A stretch of 64,000 bases of DNA, taken from Phallusia mammillata. Taxonomy: Eukaryota > Chordata > Ascidiacea > Phlebobranchia > Ascidiidae. The notes beneath the pieces are model-generated. The model saw only the letters and a program-made list of their open reading frames with translations, had not been told where the DNA came from and did no database searches. The stretch is taken from positions 1 through 64,000 of the forward strand of contig QLIY01000590.1 of NCBI GenBank assembly GCA_003260075.1, written 5' to 3'. The position numbers and the translations under genes were made by a program. Of the stretch, positions 35,444 through 46,608 are shown piece after piece (the stretch's first letter is position 1; each line of letters begins with the position of its first letter).

Positions 35444-36051
35444 GTAGTCTGATGTAGTAGGACTGGAGTACTCATCATATAATTTCATCTGATCAGGTGG
35501 ATATAAAGCCTCTGCTGACATCGTTACAAAAACATTGGGTGGGTTCTTTGAATTCATTATTGCCTTCTTTAACAAGTTTGTGGTTCCAATTCTGCTATCA
35601 TGGATTGCTTTCTGAAAAGTTTTGTTCCATCTAGTCAAACATATTCATTTTTGTTATCCTTTTTTGAGAAACTGTTTAAAGTAATACAACTAATACCTTT
35701 TTAATGGATTTGAAACAGGCTCTCCAGCTAGATTAATGACAGCTTTTAGGTTTTCTGGTAGCCCAGTGGACTCCACTTCATCCTGACATTTGCCCAAGGA
35801 AATAAGATAAAACGTTGTGATAAACACATGTGTTGCACACATTAGGGTTAAATTTGTTTAAAAAAAATAATTGAGAACAAAGCTGAGAAGAATGTTCCAA
35901 CGTGTTTAAAAAAAATTCATGTTCAAACAGTCATTTTTACCCAGGTCAGGTGGTTTTCTGTTTTGGGTTTTCTGGATATTATCAATGACTTATACCCAGC
36001 ATTTTCGAGAGTTCTACAGATGTATCTTCCAATAAATCCTGTTCCACCACC

Positions 36052-36393
36052 CCAGTCTGCAGAGTGTGGCAGCTGCACGTGCGATTATTTTATGAAAAAA
36101 AATTTTGCACGCCAATTTTTGGGTGTTGCACGCAAAAATTGTACTGTTTTGACCTATTTTACTTGCTGTGCGCCTACTGAACTTGCCCTTGCACGCGAAC
36201 CTACGGGTCGTGCACGCGCGCACGCGGGACATGTAGGTCCTGCACGCGCGAGATCTCGTCGGGAACTGCCATGTTTTGCAGACTGGGTGGTGTCGTAGAC
36301 GTAGAGCGGGGTCGGCAACCCCTGGCACGCGAGGTGGTTTGTCATCCCCCCCCCCCGAGATCTCGTCGGGAACTGCCATGTTTTGCAGACTGG
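36052..36393. mobile_element. hAT-like element at the exon 2 acceptor of the SDR39U1 pseudogene
   Basis: Target duplication CCACCACC at 36044-36051 and 36394-36401. Ends CCAGTCTGCAGAGTGTGGCA and CTGCCATGTTTTGCAGACTGG are inverted repeats. The interior is rich in GCACGCGCG-type words. A C block (36346-36356) joins two contig ends: the first reaches the element's right end at 36286 but continues into different sequence, so the assembly here is doubtful. Confidence 0.75.
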
Positions 36394-36529
36394 CCACCAC
36401 CTAAACACAACTGTTTTTACAATAAAAATCTGTCTTATGGCATGAAGGCGCACTTGATTTCAAAAAATAGCAAAAAAGGTATATCATAACACTCACCAGT
36501 CACTCACCAATCAACACTCTTTGTGCCAT

Positions 36530-37744
36530 TGTTTCCAAAGCCAAACTTAACCAGACTTAACCTATCCACAGAAAATGATTAACAGTTATATAAGAATGCT
36601 TGCACAAATAGGTAATCAAAATTGGTTATGGGCTACTGTTAATGACATGTTTCACTTTAGAAAATCACAGTCACGCAACACACATTCAACCTACCAAAAG
36701 TTGATAAACTTGAGCTAACTAATAAAATAAGTAAAACCTCTCCACTTCTGGCATCCAACGGGAAAATCCCTATTTCGATATGCACTGTTGTTAAAACAAA
36801 TTTATTGCATTGATTGTTTATGTAGTCTTCTTAAATCGTTCGTTGAAAGAAAAAGTCTAAATATCTCAAAGAAGAAAAAGCGGCCTCTATTACACAGTTT
36901 GCCGTTTTCCTTACATGCATGCCACCATAGAGCACTAATACTATTCTGCTCTATGATGCCACTGAGGACAAAATTAAACAAATAAACAACGTACGTCTTT
37001 TTTGTGAAACAAACACCGATTTTGAAGGTTCAAAAATGCGTAGATTTTCGTTTTTCACTATGGAGGTGTAAAATAATTTAAATAACGCGAAGAAAATGTG
37101 TGAATATTTTTCAACCATTTGTTTCGTGCTCACAAGAATCACGAAAGTCACGTGACCTTTTTGAGGCCGTGAAGCCGCCATTTCTGTTTGCTTCGCGACG
37201 GGAGGTTGAACGCCATATGAGATAAAAGAACTAGAAACGTCGAGGAACAGAAGACTATTGAGGCCGAAGATATTTAACAAGTAAGTACCAAAATACTCTA
37301 TGAGCGAAATTGCCTTATATTTGTATGATGGCCATGCCTATTCGCTGTGTAATTGAAACGTAAACGTAGCAGTCTTGGCTGACTCTGTTTTGACACTGAA
37401 TTCTACATTCTTATGTAATCACATGTGCTTTCCTTTCACAGCCCTTGGCGTTACCAGACCTTGCAACGACAAATAACAAAATATTGGTGATTTTGTTTTA
37501 TTGGTATTCTTGTTAAAAAAAATTTTGTATACGTACTGGGCTACTGGCTTGTAAAGTAGACATTAAAATGACCTCAAGTTTTTGCAACTTGCCTTTCTGT
37601 CTAAATAGTGGTTTGTTAATTTAAAGGAATTTGGTTAAAAGTAAAATGTTGACAAAAGTATTGTGCTGCACATGTATGCCGAATCATGTTAACCCTGTGA
37701 CACTCCTTTCCTCTCACTTAGACCCAGACCCAGGCACTTGCACA
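36530..37744 (+). promoter_or_regulatory. divergent upstream region with a probable 5' untranslated exon
   Basis: Separates the minus-strand SDR39U1 pseudogene from the plus-strand KH gene. A good donor (AACAA|GTAAGT) ends a probable non-coding exon at about 37279, preceded by GCCGCCATTT at about 37170. A pyrimidine-rich acceptor (CTGTCTAAATAG) ends at about 37609. The part to about 36835 is duplicated from upstream of SDR39U1. Confidence 0.4.
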
Positions 37745-38623
37745 ATGACTGAATTCCGAGAGGGCACTAAATATTACAGTCCTCCTGATGCACATACCAA
37801 AGGTGGTAACAATGCCCTTACAGCCCAGCCCAGCATTCGACCCTGCACAAAACGCAACTATCCTCTCTCCTACCAAGTTGATGAATGCCATAATGCCTCA
37901 AAACGCTTCAGACCGCAAGATATCGAAATGAGATGCCTTGTTCCAGCAAAAACTGCTGGTGGGATAATAGGAAAGGGGGGTAATAACATAAAAGACATGA
38001 GGGCAACTTTTCGAGCTCAGATTCAGTTACCTGATGCCCAAGCCCCACATCGTATTTTTAGGGCAACTGCTGGTCTTGAAACTTTGGGTGAAATTGTGTT
38101 CAGGGTTGTGCCCATTATTCATGAAAACAATGCTGGCTTTCAAGAACGCGACCAAATGTCTCTAAAGTTGTTGATCCATCATAGCCAAGCAGGTGGCATT
38201 ATTGGCCCAAAAGGCTTCAAAATCAATGGTTTGAGAGAAAAAACTGGTGCCCAGATAAAAATGCATCAAGAATGCCTTCCCAATTCCACTGATCGAACAT
38301 GCCAAGTGTCTGGAACTCCTGAAGTCATTTCGAAATGTGTTGTGTTAATACTTGAAATGTTGCAAAGCCTTCCAATTAATGGCACAGTAAACAACTTTAA
38401 TCCTGCATCAACTGATTTGTATGATAATGCACACAGCAGCCACTGTCAAATGGGCCATTTTGGTGGTGGCCGAGGAAGACTTGGTAGAGGCTTTGGTCAA
38501 ATGGGCCATCGTTTTACTAGCAGAGGCAGATTGAATAGCAATAGGCCATTCCCTAAAAATCAGTTCAATAGAGGTTCTGTGCGTGTACCAAATTTTAGAA
38601 CAAGGCCTAATAGAGGTCATTAA
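37745..38623 (+). CDS. hnRNP K-like protein with two KH domains, paralogue 1
   Basis: RNA-binding protein of the hnRNP K/PCBP family, probably nuclear. The coding region is one uninterrupted exon of 292 residues from ATG 37745. An in-frame ATG at 37631 would add 38 residues of unlike composition, so I prefer the later start. KH1 has GGIIGKGG and KH2 has GGIIGPKG, both with the GxxG loop that binds RNA. KH2 ends STDRTCQVSGTPEVISKCVV, matching hnRNP K. The C-terminus is a short Gly/Arg region (GGGRGRLGRG). The third KH domain of vertebrate hnRNP K is absent. The protein is clearly related to the neighbour at 40385 but more diverged. A polyadenylation signal AATAAA is at 38820-38825. Confidence 0.85.
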   Translation: MTEFREGTKYYSPPDAHTKGGNNALTAQPSIRPCTKRNYPLSYQVDECHNASKRFRPQDIEMRCLVPAKTAGGIIGKGGNNIKDMRATFRAQIQLPDAQAPHRIFRATAGLETLGEIVFRVVPIIHENNAGFQERDQMSLKLLIHHSQAGGIIGPKGFKINGLREKTGAQIKMHQECLPNSTDRTCQVSGTPEVISKCVVLILEMLQSLPINGTVNNFNPASTDLYDNAHSSHCQMGHFGGGRGRLGRGFGQMGHRFTSRGRLNSNRPFPKNQFNRGSVRVPNFRTRPNRGH

Positions 38624-40384
38624 ATTTATTGTATTGTGTAATCATTTGTAATGCAAAGAATGTTGTGTTGTTATTCCTTTTGTTTGATTTTTCTAAAATG
38701 TGTCCAAAGACATGCCTGTTTTCCTTTTCCACCATCACAATGCCATCTACAACTTGACCACTCATGTGCATCTTTTTTCTGAAATCTTTGTTTAGTGGTG
38801 TTGCAGCCTGTTGATATTTAATAAAACAATTTGCCCAATGCCCTCCACTTCTTGTGCAACCATGTTTTTTAGACTGCATTCCTACTATGTCCAATTTTGG
38901 CAATTATGACATTATTTAGCACAGTGGTTTCTATTTTTTGGGATAACATAGCCTTTTTAGTAATTCAGATTGATGATGTATAAGGGTAACCTTTCCAGTT
39001 GTTTTAAATAATGGAATAAAATAATTCTTTATTGCCTTAGATTAGAAGCCACTGATGTAGTGACTATAGCAATGGTGAGCGATAAATCCAGTCTCCCCAA
39101 CTATATTTTTAAATCCGTTTGTAAAATGTGATCTTGTGGGTCCTATCAACGAAAATAAATTCAAGCGCCAAAGTCTCATCACCCCACGTTTTTAAAGGTC
39201 TGCGATAACACGATTCGAGGGTATAGTTACGCCCAAAACTGGCTTGTTTTCCTTTGTATACCCCCGGCTTATTTTCGTAAAAGTTCGCATCCAGTGTTTA
39301 TGCTTATAAGTTGACTCTGGTTTTGGGAAATTTTTTCGGGTTTCCAGATTTTTGGGCAATGTAATATCGACGAACTTGGTGCGTTTGAAGAACTTTAACA
39401 AATCGTTTATCCTGATAGGTGACGATGACTTCAAGAAAAATACAACCATGGTTAAAATATAAATTCGGATAGTCAAATAATTTTCCTACGAATTTTTTTC
39501 GGACCGAGTGAGCGACTTCGCTTCAACAGATGAAGATGAGTGTTTTTATTCGTCCAATGGGAAAGGTAAGCAGAATTACACAAACAAACAATAAAATGGC
39601 AAATATAATTATTGCAACGGTCGGCGTGACGTTTTCGTGAACGTTGGGCGTCACGTGACCTACTCGTGAACCGTGAAAAAAGCCGCTGGTTTTGAATTTA
39701 CAAGGCCGTTAGAGTACTTACAATAGCTTCCGTTTAGTGCGCAGGACATGACTGTAGTTGTAAATATTATTAAAAATACTTCACTTTTTAACTTATAATA
39801 TTCGTACCAAAGTTAGGGAATATAGACCGAACATACTAATAGGTAAATACATAGACGTTACGGTAATGACCCTGTTATTTTAACATCCGGGTAAGCCGAT
39901 ACAACAGAAGGGTTTCTTGCAAAGAAGCGTCTTGAGTTTTGGATTGTAATATTTCCCGTGCTGTCTTTGTTCGTAGAAGGGGTTGGCAAATACTGATTCG
40001 CGTCAGTTCGTAAATAGGTTATATTATATTGGTGTTAAAATTTGTCTTTTGCAATGGCTTGTGCTGTACGTAAGAGTAATACAAATGTGTGTGTTAAATG
40101 TACTAGTGCTAATGTAGTTGTAAATCTCGTTGAAGTGTTGTGGACCAAAACCATTTGTTATAGGTAATAGGTATTAAGCTGCTGGTTCTAAGACCAGAAA
40201 GTGTGTTTTTATAGTTTTGTAACCATGTTAATTGACTTATATCCAGACACTTATAATTTGTTACATGTGTTTTATGTGACTGGACAAATTTTTGTAACAT
40301 GCTTTTTTGTTTGTAGATTGCCTCTATAAATAACTCGGAAAGAAGCCAATAATTTGAATTTGTTGTGCATCATTGTGAACAAAC
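38624..40384. promoter_or_regulatory. spacer and probable 5' untranslated exon of hnRNP K-like 2
   Basis: No conserved coding frame. A possible first exon ends at about 39567 with donor GGGAAAG|GTAAGC, and an acceptor TTGTTTGTAG ends at 40317. The exon contains ATGAAGATGAGT, which after splicing would read into a stop before 40385, so it would be an upstream open frame, not the protein start. Confidence 0.35.
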
Positions 40385-41238
40385 ATGGCTTTTCAAGAAA
40401 ATTATAACTTTGACAACTCAAATAGTGGAAATGGAGCTGCAGTAGTGTCAAGTGCTGCTGAGGCTTATGCCCAACAACAACAGACATTCAAGCGTCCATT
40501 GGACAATGACGGCGAAGATGATTACAACAGCCCTACAAAGCGTGCAAGACCACAAAATGTTGAAATGCGATGCCTAATACCCTCCAAAAGTGCTGGTGGA
40601 ATTATTGGAAAAGGTGGCACTGTGATCAAGGAGTTTCGAGATACCTACAAAGCCCAGATTCATATTCCTGATGCCAGAACCAAAGAACGTGTCTTGCAAG
40701 TGGGCACCACCATTCAGAACTGTGGCGAACTTTTGCTTCGCATTGTACCCATTGTGTATGAAAACACAAATCCACGAAAGCGGGGCAACAACCAAATGAA
40801 CATTAAACTGCTTGTACACCAAAGCCAGGCTGGACCCCCCCCCCTGGCGAACTTTTGCTTCGCATTGTACCCATTGTGTATGAAAACACAAACCCACGAA
40901 AGCGGGGCAACAACCAAATGAACATTAAACTGCTTGTGCACCAAAGCCAGGCTGGGGGAATCATTGGCACTGGTGGATTCAAAATCAAAGAGTTAAGGGA
41001 GCAAACTGGTGCTCAGATTACCGTCCAAAGAGAAAGATGTCCTGGCTCGACCGATCGATTGTGTATGGTGTCTGGACAACCAGATGTGATTTCAAAATGT
41101 GTTGTGTTGATTTTGGAACTTCTTCAAGACATTCCACCCAAGGGGCCTGTTCAGAATTTTGATCCAAGCATGTGCTCTGAAGATTACGATAGTGCTGATG
41201 GCTTTGGTATGGGTGGATTCGGCCAAGGAGGAGGCGGC

Positions 41239-41332
<94 letters not shown>

Positions 41333-41579
41333 GGGAGGGTTTAATATGGGTCGAGGTGGTGGTGGAGGAGGCCGGGGTGGCGGGGGCTTCAATCGCGGAA
41401 GAGGTGGAATGGGAGGAAGAGGGAACTTTGGTGGTCGTGGTGGCGGAGGAGGTGGTTTTAATCGTGGAGGTGGAGGAATGGGTGGTGGTGGCTTTAGAGG
41501 TGGCAGGGGTGGTAACAATCGTGGACGTGGCTTTGGTGGTGGTGGTGGAAGAGGTGGTCGCGGCCGTGGAGGATTTTAA
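40385..41579 (+). CDS. hnRNP K-like protein with two KH domains and an RGG tail, paralogue 2
   Basis: hnRNP K/PCBP-family RNA-binding protein. The coding region is a single exon broken by two fillers: 40385-40831 joins to 40954-41240; then an 87-base C block hides part of the Gly-rich region, and 41328-41579 finishes the protein. An NLS-like KRPLDNDGEDDYNSPTKRAR precedes KH1 (VEMRCLIPSKSAGGIIGKGG, loop at about residues 75-78). KH2 carries GGIIGTGG and STDRLCMVSGQPDVISKCVV. The tail is a long run of RGG/GGF repeats, a type that binds RNA and is often arginine-methylated. As in the neighbour, KH3 is missing. The exact length is unknown because the second gap lies in the repeat. Confidence 0.87.
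40720..40955 (+). repeat. unmerged overlap inside KH2 of hnRNP K-like 2
   Basis: 40720-40834 recurs at 40845-40955 around the C block 40835-40844, with two or three silent differences. Confidence 0.85.
41241..41327. other. 87-base C block, sized assembly gap in the RGG region
   Basis: Interrupts the Gly-rich coding repeat. A literal reading gives a polyproline run out of frame with the RGG tail, so it is not real coding sequence. Confidence 0.8.
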
Positions 41580-42269
41580 GATACATTGCTATTGTCGGAT
41601 GGCGATGTATTCAATGTGATTGTGTCCCACTAACAGCATTTTAATTATTTTATCTGCTGATATCTGTACTTACTAATTGGCATTAAATTAAATTGTTTTT
41701 TGTAGAATGCTATTGCTATGTAAAAAATGCCTGCCCACGTCCAACGTCACTATGTTGTGAATGTGTTCTTAGTCACCATGTGACTTTTGAATTACACCCC
41801 GTTTTCTTATCACGGTTTGAATAACTGTATTGTGCTATCTTGGTCAGTTCAGAATCACTCTTACTACAGTACTGCAAAATAGTTCATCAATCCAGATGCA
41901 GAACTAAGTTGTATCAAGTGCCTTTATGTGTGGTAAAGAAAGTTGGACATTTTAAAAGCAGATCTAATCATAGTATAACAAACACCATGAAATGCAGAGG
42001 ATATTGGTTCACTAAATTACTGGCGTGTTACATGGTCTGGCGACAGTTGAGTTTTAAAGTTGTCCAGTAGGACACCCGATCAGTCAAAAAGCAGTTGTCA
42101 CTGTCACGGATGATGTCTATTGTTTCTTTCATTTTGACTGTTGTTAGGCATTGTGTTTGAAATCCTACTTTGCAAAGCCATTTTGCCACCCCCCCCCCTT
42201 CTGTTGTAATATACGGAACTGAGTGTGTGTTGCAAATATCTTATCGCGTTCGCACGAGTGGATGTGCAT

Positions 42270-42437
42270 TAGGGTTAGACTGATTATTCGGCGCCGATAC
42301 TTGGCATGTTACCAATTATCGGTAAAAACGACATGTTTCCCCCCCCCCTACCGTTAAAAAGGTATACATTTAGACTTTTTATCGGTAGTTAAGTAGTCCG
42401 ATATGGGTCTTCTATACCGGCCGCCGGTCTATCTCTG
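42270..42437. mobile_element. hAT-like element with a filler inside
   Basis: Target duplication ATGTGCAT at 42262-42269 and 42438-42445 (again at 42782-42789 in the overlapping contig). Ends TAGGGTTAGACTGATTATTC and CGGTCTATCTCTG. The fillers 42339-42348 and 42460-42469 show that the middle and right parts come from different contigs; the real element is longer and includes 42470-42781. Confidence 0.75.
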
Positions 42438-42960
42438 ATGTGCATTCGATTTTTTAATTCCCCCCCCCCTTTGCTGGGCGCAATTGTGTATGGAGCAACG
42501 CCCAGTCACTGATCAGGATCAAAGCAAACCGACGACGAAAGTTTTGATGCTCAGACGTGGCTTTCGTTGGTCTTTTTTACACGGTTGCGTTCGTTTATAC
42601 ACATAGCAAAGTACGACTTTTGAACTACTATTTTTGTTTCTTTGTCGTACAAGTTTTGCCGTTCACATTTTATCAACCAAGTTTTTTACCGTTAAAAAGG
42701 TATACATTTAGACTTTTTATCGGTAGTTAAGTAGGCCGATATGGGTCTTCTATAGTTATACCGGTCGCCGGTCTATCTCTGATGTGCATTCGATTTTTTT
42801 AACCCCCCCCCCTTGCCCGCCCCTGGTATAGACCCTACTCACTATCTATTAACGATATCTGACTTACGATACCTATATAGTACGTTTTTAGCACAGCACA
42901 AATTACTCCTATATGTGTAATCGTTTTTTTTTACACCGATATAAGTAATACAGTATAGAT

Positions 42961-43289
42961 CAGTGGTTACCAAACTGTGGGCCATGGCCCAGTACTAGGT
43001 CACCAAGACATTTTCAATGGGCCACAGAGTCATTTGAACAGATTCTACTGTTTTGTTATACTGTAGATATTATGCGCTTTGTTTTGAAAAACATAATATT
43101 TGCAAAGAATTCCGAATCTTGTAGCCAAATTTCAGGAGCATGTATCTCATTAAAAATAAATTGCAAGAAACCATTTCGCCTGTCTTTGAGTTATTTTTTT
43201 TGTGCCCAAATTTACAGCACGTGGTGAGTCACGAATCGCTAATTAAATAGACATTTGGGCCACAGACCAAAAAAGTTTGGGAACCCCTG
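42961..43289. mobile_element. hAT-like MITE with perfect target duplication
   Basis: GTATAGAT at 42953-42960 and 43290-43297. Ends CAGTGGTTACCAAACTGTGG and AAAGTTTGGGAACCCCTG. 329 bp. A fragment of the same family lies in a PHKA intron at about 60353-60425. Confidence 0.88.
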
Positions 43290-44091
43290 GTATAGATCAT
43301 GGACTTCTTGACTGATGGTCGTTTGGTGAATTTCGTATCTAACATGTTTTTGGGGAGGAGGGGGGCACGAGCTCTAAAAAGTTGAGAACCACTGGCCTTA
43401 ACCAAATCATATACTCATATTACTGGGTGGCACAAAAATCGCATGGCAGCGCAACTAGATTACTGTGTTATTTCAATTACAAACCATCACCTCAACCCAA
43501 ATGCCTCTTTCTTTTGAAAACGTCTGCTACCTTAAAATCTCCAAGTTGAATATTTATACATTTATTGTTGAAAGTTGAAACAATAGATTTTTTAATATTG
43601 TGCCGAATTATTTATGCTAATCGTTCGTTACTGCTGCAACAATGCTACGCAATAATAATAGTTACAACACTGCCAAAGCCCCCCCCCCAAAACGTCTGCT
43701 ACCTTAAAATCTCCAAGTTGAATATTTATACATTTACTGATGGTTGAAACGATAGATTTTTTACTATTGTGCCGAATTATTTATGCTAATCGTTCGTTAC
43801 TGCTGCAACAATACTACGCAATAATAATAGTTACAACACTGCCAAAGTAGGCTACGCAATAACAGCGGAACGGCGCATTTCAAATGACGAACTATAAATA
43901 TATTTGACATGACAAACAATAGTTTTTCATCAAAAACAAACATTTTGGCTAAAAGCAAACCAAACAAAATATGAAAAATTGTTAGAATAAAAATATATCA
44001 GAAGCCACATTACAGACACCAAATAAACTGATTGCGTTACAATGAAGAAACAGGCACAGATTGCGTTACAATGTTCACAGTGGATCAGTTG

Positions 44092-46608
44092 TCACGACAT
44101 CGTGTTAAAGTTCGTCCTTTTTTGTTTGGTAGCACATACGGAAGCACAGTCTAGCAGCATCAGTTCTTCAAAAAGTTGCTGTCGTACGTCGTTATAATCA
44201 CACACGTGACAATTGGCACGCGGTATCTTAACGACGTGCTCGTTGACAACAATTGAGAATTTTGTTTGGTTATGTGCGCCAGTTGGGCGGTAAAGAAGAA
44301 ACAAAATGTTACCGGCAAATGGACTAAACACACCAGTTCTGAAAAACAACGGAGTTTTGATGAAGAATACATCAAATATATAAACAAAAAATGATACCAC
44401 AACCAAATTTACCTAAAAGGTGTAGATAAAGATAATGCCCCCCCCCCTAAACACACCAGTTCTGAAAAACAACGGAGTTTTGATGAAGAATACATAAAAT
44501 ATATAAACAAAAAATGATACCACAACCAAATTTACCTAAAAGGTATGGATAAAGATAATAAAAAAGCACTACACTTCTTACCGAAACAATCGCCTTTTTC
44601 CATGAACTGAAAAGCTATTGTAAGTCAAGTGTTCGCTCTCCTTGTACAATCCCAATATACAAAGTAAAGGGATAATGGTTTCAGCATGACCAAAACGAAA
44701 CGTTGCACCAGCTGACCTGGAGATCATGAAGTGTTTTCATTGGTAATCACCCATAGCGTTGTCTAAATGCAAATCTAAACAGTTCTTTATTTCAACTTCA
44801 CAAACATACCCATTACTGGTTGCTGCATTATCTAAACTGCCTACAATGTCCTGGATCAGTGGACAAGACAGCTTGTAGTTAATTTCATAACCATAGCCAG
44901 TTTTGTAGTAATGTTTCAAATCATTGGCAAATTCCATAACCTAAACAAAACAGGACAGCATGGAGCCATTAACTGACAAGTAAGCTACAGATAGAGATGA
45001 TGCATACAGTTTTCATAAAAAGTCTAACAGTGCAGCTGGTGACAAAATATTGGTCTTATGGGATTCTGTACACACCTGCACTGATGAGACCTGACAGGTT
45101 GAAATAGTGTGCATTGTCTGTAGGTTACTTAAGCAAACCAAAATCTCACAGCCTAATTTTTATGCCAACCTGCAAATGTTTGGGATGAAAAAGATCACAA
45201 ATGGCTGTGTATCTGTGAAGAGCAAAATGAAATGCACAAAGCTGATGCAAAGAAGTAACTTCAGTCCAGTTTAATCGTTGCTCTACATGGCAAAAAGTAA
45301 GTAAAAAGAAAAGAAGGAACTAAATTAAAATGTCATTTTATGCACTGAATTTGCCCGAAATGTGATCTGTGACTTCAACAGCATGCTCAGAATATCCAAA
45401 CTTCTTGACTTCATGATCTGCTGTTCCGTTATGAGTTACTTTCTCGGAGTACCTAATAAACAGTATCATAACTAAAGTCACGCAAAGTTACAATCTATTT
45501 GCAATTTACTTTGGACAATAGTCAAATGATCGAAGTAGCATTGGATTGTTTTGAACTGGTATTCCCCCTGTGCATTCAAACATATCAGAACTTTTACCAT
45601 CTTGACTTTCAACAAAGGTTGACACTTCATCAAGATGTAAACAGCCAGTTTCATTTCCATGCAAGCACAAAAGCTGGTTGATAAATGAGCAAGCACTTTG
45701 CTTTGTCCGAACTTTTGGGCTTGTCATAAACCTTACAGACCCTAAATATATACATGTCAAATAAAGCTAAATTACCAAATAGAGTTACCAATATATATAT
45801 ATATATATATACTAGTGCCTAACCTTTCTTATTAAATCCAAGATATTTGCCATCTTTTGTCATGGCCCCCCCCCCCTGGGCTTGTCATAAACCTTACAGA
45901 CCCTAAATATATACATGTCAAATAGGCTAAATTACCAAATAGAGTTACCAATATATATATATATACTAGTGCCTAACCTTTCTTGTCAAATCCAAGATAT
46001 TTGCCATCTTTTGTCATGTTGAAAATAATGATAGCCAAACGTTGAAGTTCCCTTTTTCCTACCTCATGCAACATGTAACTGCTTTGATTTGGAAAATGGG
46101 CATCCCAAAGCTAGACATAAAACCATATTTTAACATAGATTTACAATGTTAGTAATAAACTACCTTTAGAGTATCAGCAAAAGTGTCATTAATGTCATTT
46201 TTACTGATCTTAAGCACATGTCTTCTCCATTTTTCAACTTTTTCGTCACTAGGAAATCGTGTGCCATGCCGAAACGTCCCATCAGTGTAAAGCAAATCAT
46301 ACCCATCCAACTACAGTAATAAAAAATATTTACATAATCCAATTTTTAAAAAGACTTAAAATATAATAACTTACAACTTGATCCCAATACAATGAAACAT
46401 CGCTTGAAACCAGCCTTTGGTTATATGTAGTTTTTGTTGCAAATGAAGTAGCACCATTATGAACTGATGTGCTGAGATAATAAACAAACAAATTAAGTCC
46501 TGTTCTAAAATTAACTTTTAATATTTTTGTAACATTTCACCTTTTAACATCTGCTAGAAAACCCAACAACAAAATCACACAGGTGCACAACATATTAATC
46601 AGAGTCAT
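44092..46608 (-). CDS. MINPP1: multiple inositol polyphosphate phosphatase 1
   Basis: Histidine-acid phosphatase that removes phosphates from inositol polyphosphates in the secretory pathway. Exons in transcript order: 46541-46608, 46375-46471, 46164-46310, 45978-46110, 45510-45741, 45346-45452, 45170-45282, 44810-44940, 44582-44716, 44092-44338. They give 469 residues (human 487). A signal peptide covers about residues 1-20. The active-site motif RHGTRFP is at 69-75 and the proton-donor motif HAE at 353-355 within FGHAETIIPLL. GYGYEINYKLSC before it and the FSPFAGNILFLLY segment after it match MINPP1. No KDEL-like ER retention signal ends the protein, unlike SDEL in human MINPP1. The donor after 45346 (GTGCAT) is weak. 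The gene diverges from PHKA. Confidence 0.9.
44324..44557. repeat. unmerged overlap next to the last MINPP1 exon
   Basis: 44324-44437 recurs at 44448-44557 around the C block 44438-44447. It covers the 5' edge of the last exon and its acceptor. Confidence 0.82.
45714..46017. repeat. unmerged overlap across two MINPP1 exons, with microsatellite alleles
   Basis: 45714-45865 recurs at 45877-46017 around the C block 45866-45876. The copies carry AT repeats of different length (from about 45791 and about 45951; roughly 10 against 7 units), as two alleles would. Confidence 0.87.

Larger units (their letters stand above)
33070..36529 (-). pseudogene. SDR39U1 duplicate, broken by deletion and two transposons
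   Basis: Second copy of SDR39U1. Exon 1 (36508-36529), exon 2 (35941-36050) and exon 3 (35697-35782) keep the lengths of the working gene and open frames. Exon 4 starts at 35630 but is cut at 35453 by a MULE-like element; its rest resumes at 33171-33230. Most of exon 5 and intron 4 are deleted, leaving only the last about 90 bases (33070-33160). A second element at 36052-36393 sits at the exon 2 acceptor, whose AG is lost next to the main part of the exon (a duplicated acceptor with 7-8 exon bases lies beyond it at 36394-36401). With about half the fold missing it cannot make an SDR protein. Confidence 0.85.
41580..44091. other. transposon-rich spacer between hnRNP K-like 2 and MINPP1
   Basis: Contains five C blocks (42189, 42339, 42460, 42803, 43679), hAT-like elements at 42270 and 42961, an overlap pair 42349-42459 / 42686-42802, and another pair 43508-43678 / 43689-43846. 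A further hAT end fragment (GTTGAGAACCACTG) lies near 43380. No gene is seen. Confidence 0.5.

Noticed and set aside
41159-41344. Proline-rich protein frame over the C block
   Set aside because: The frame only exists because the filler reads as CCC; the flanking RGG coding frame is different.
44737-44937. Independent small minus-strand gene
   Set aside because: It is the MINPP1 exon encoding GYGYEINYKLSC, with normal splice sites on both sides.
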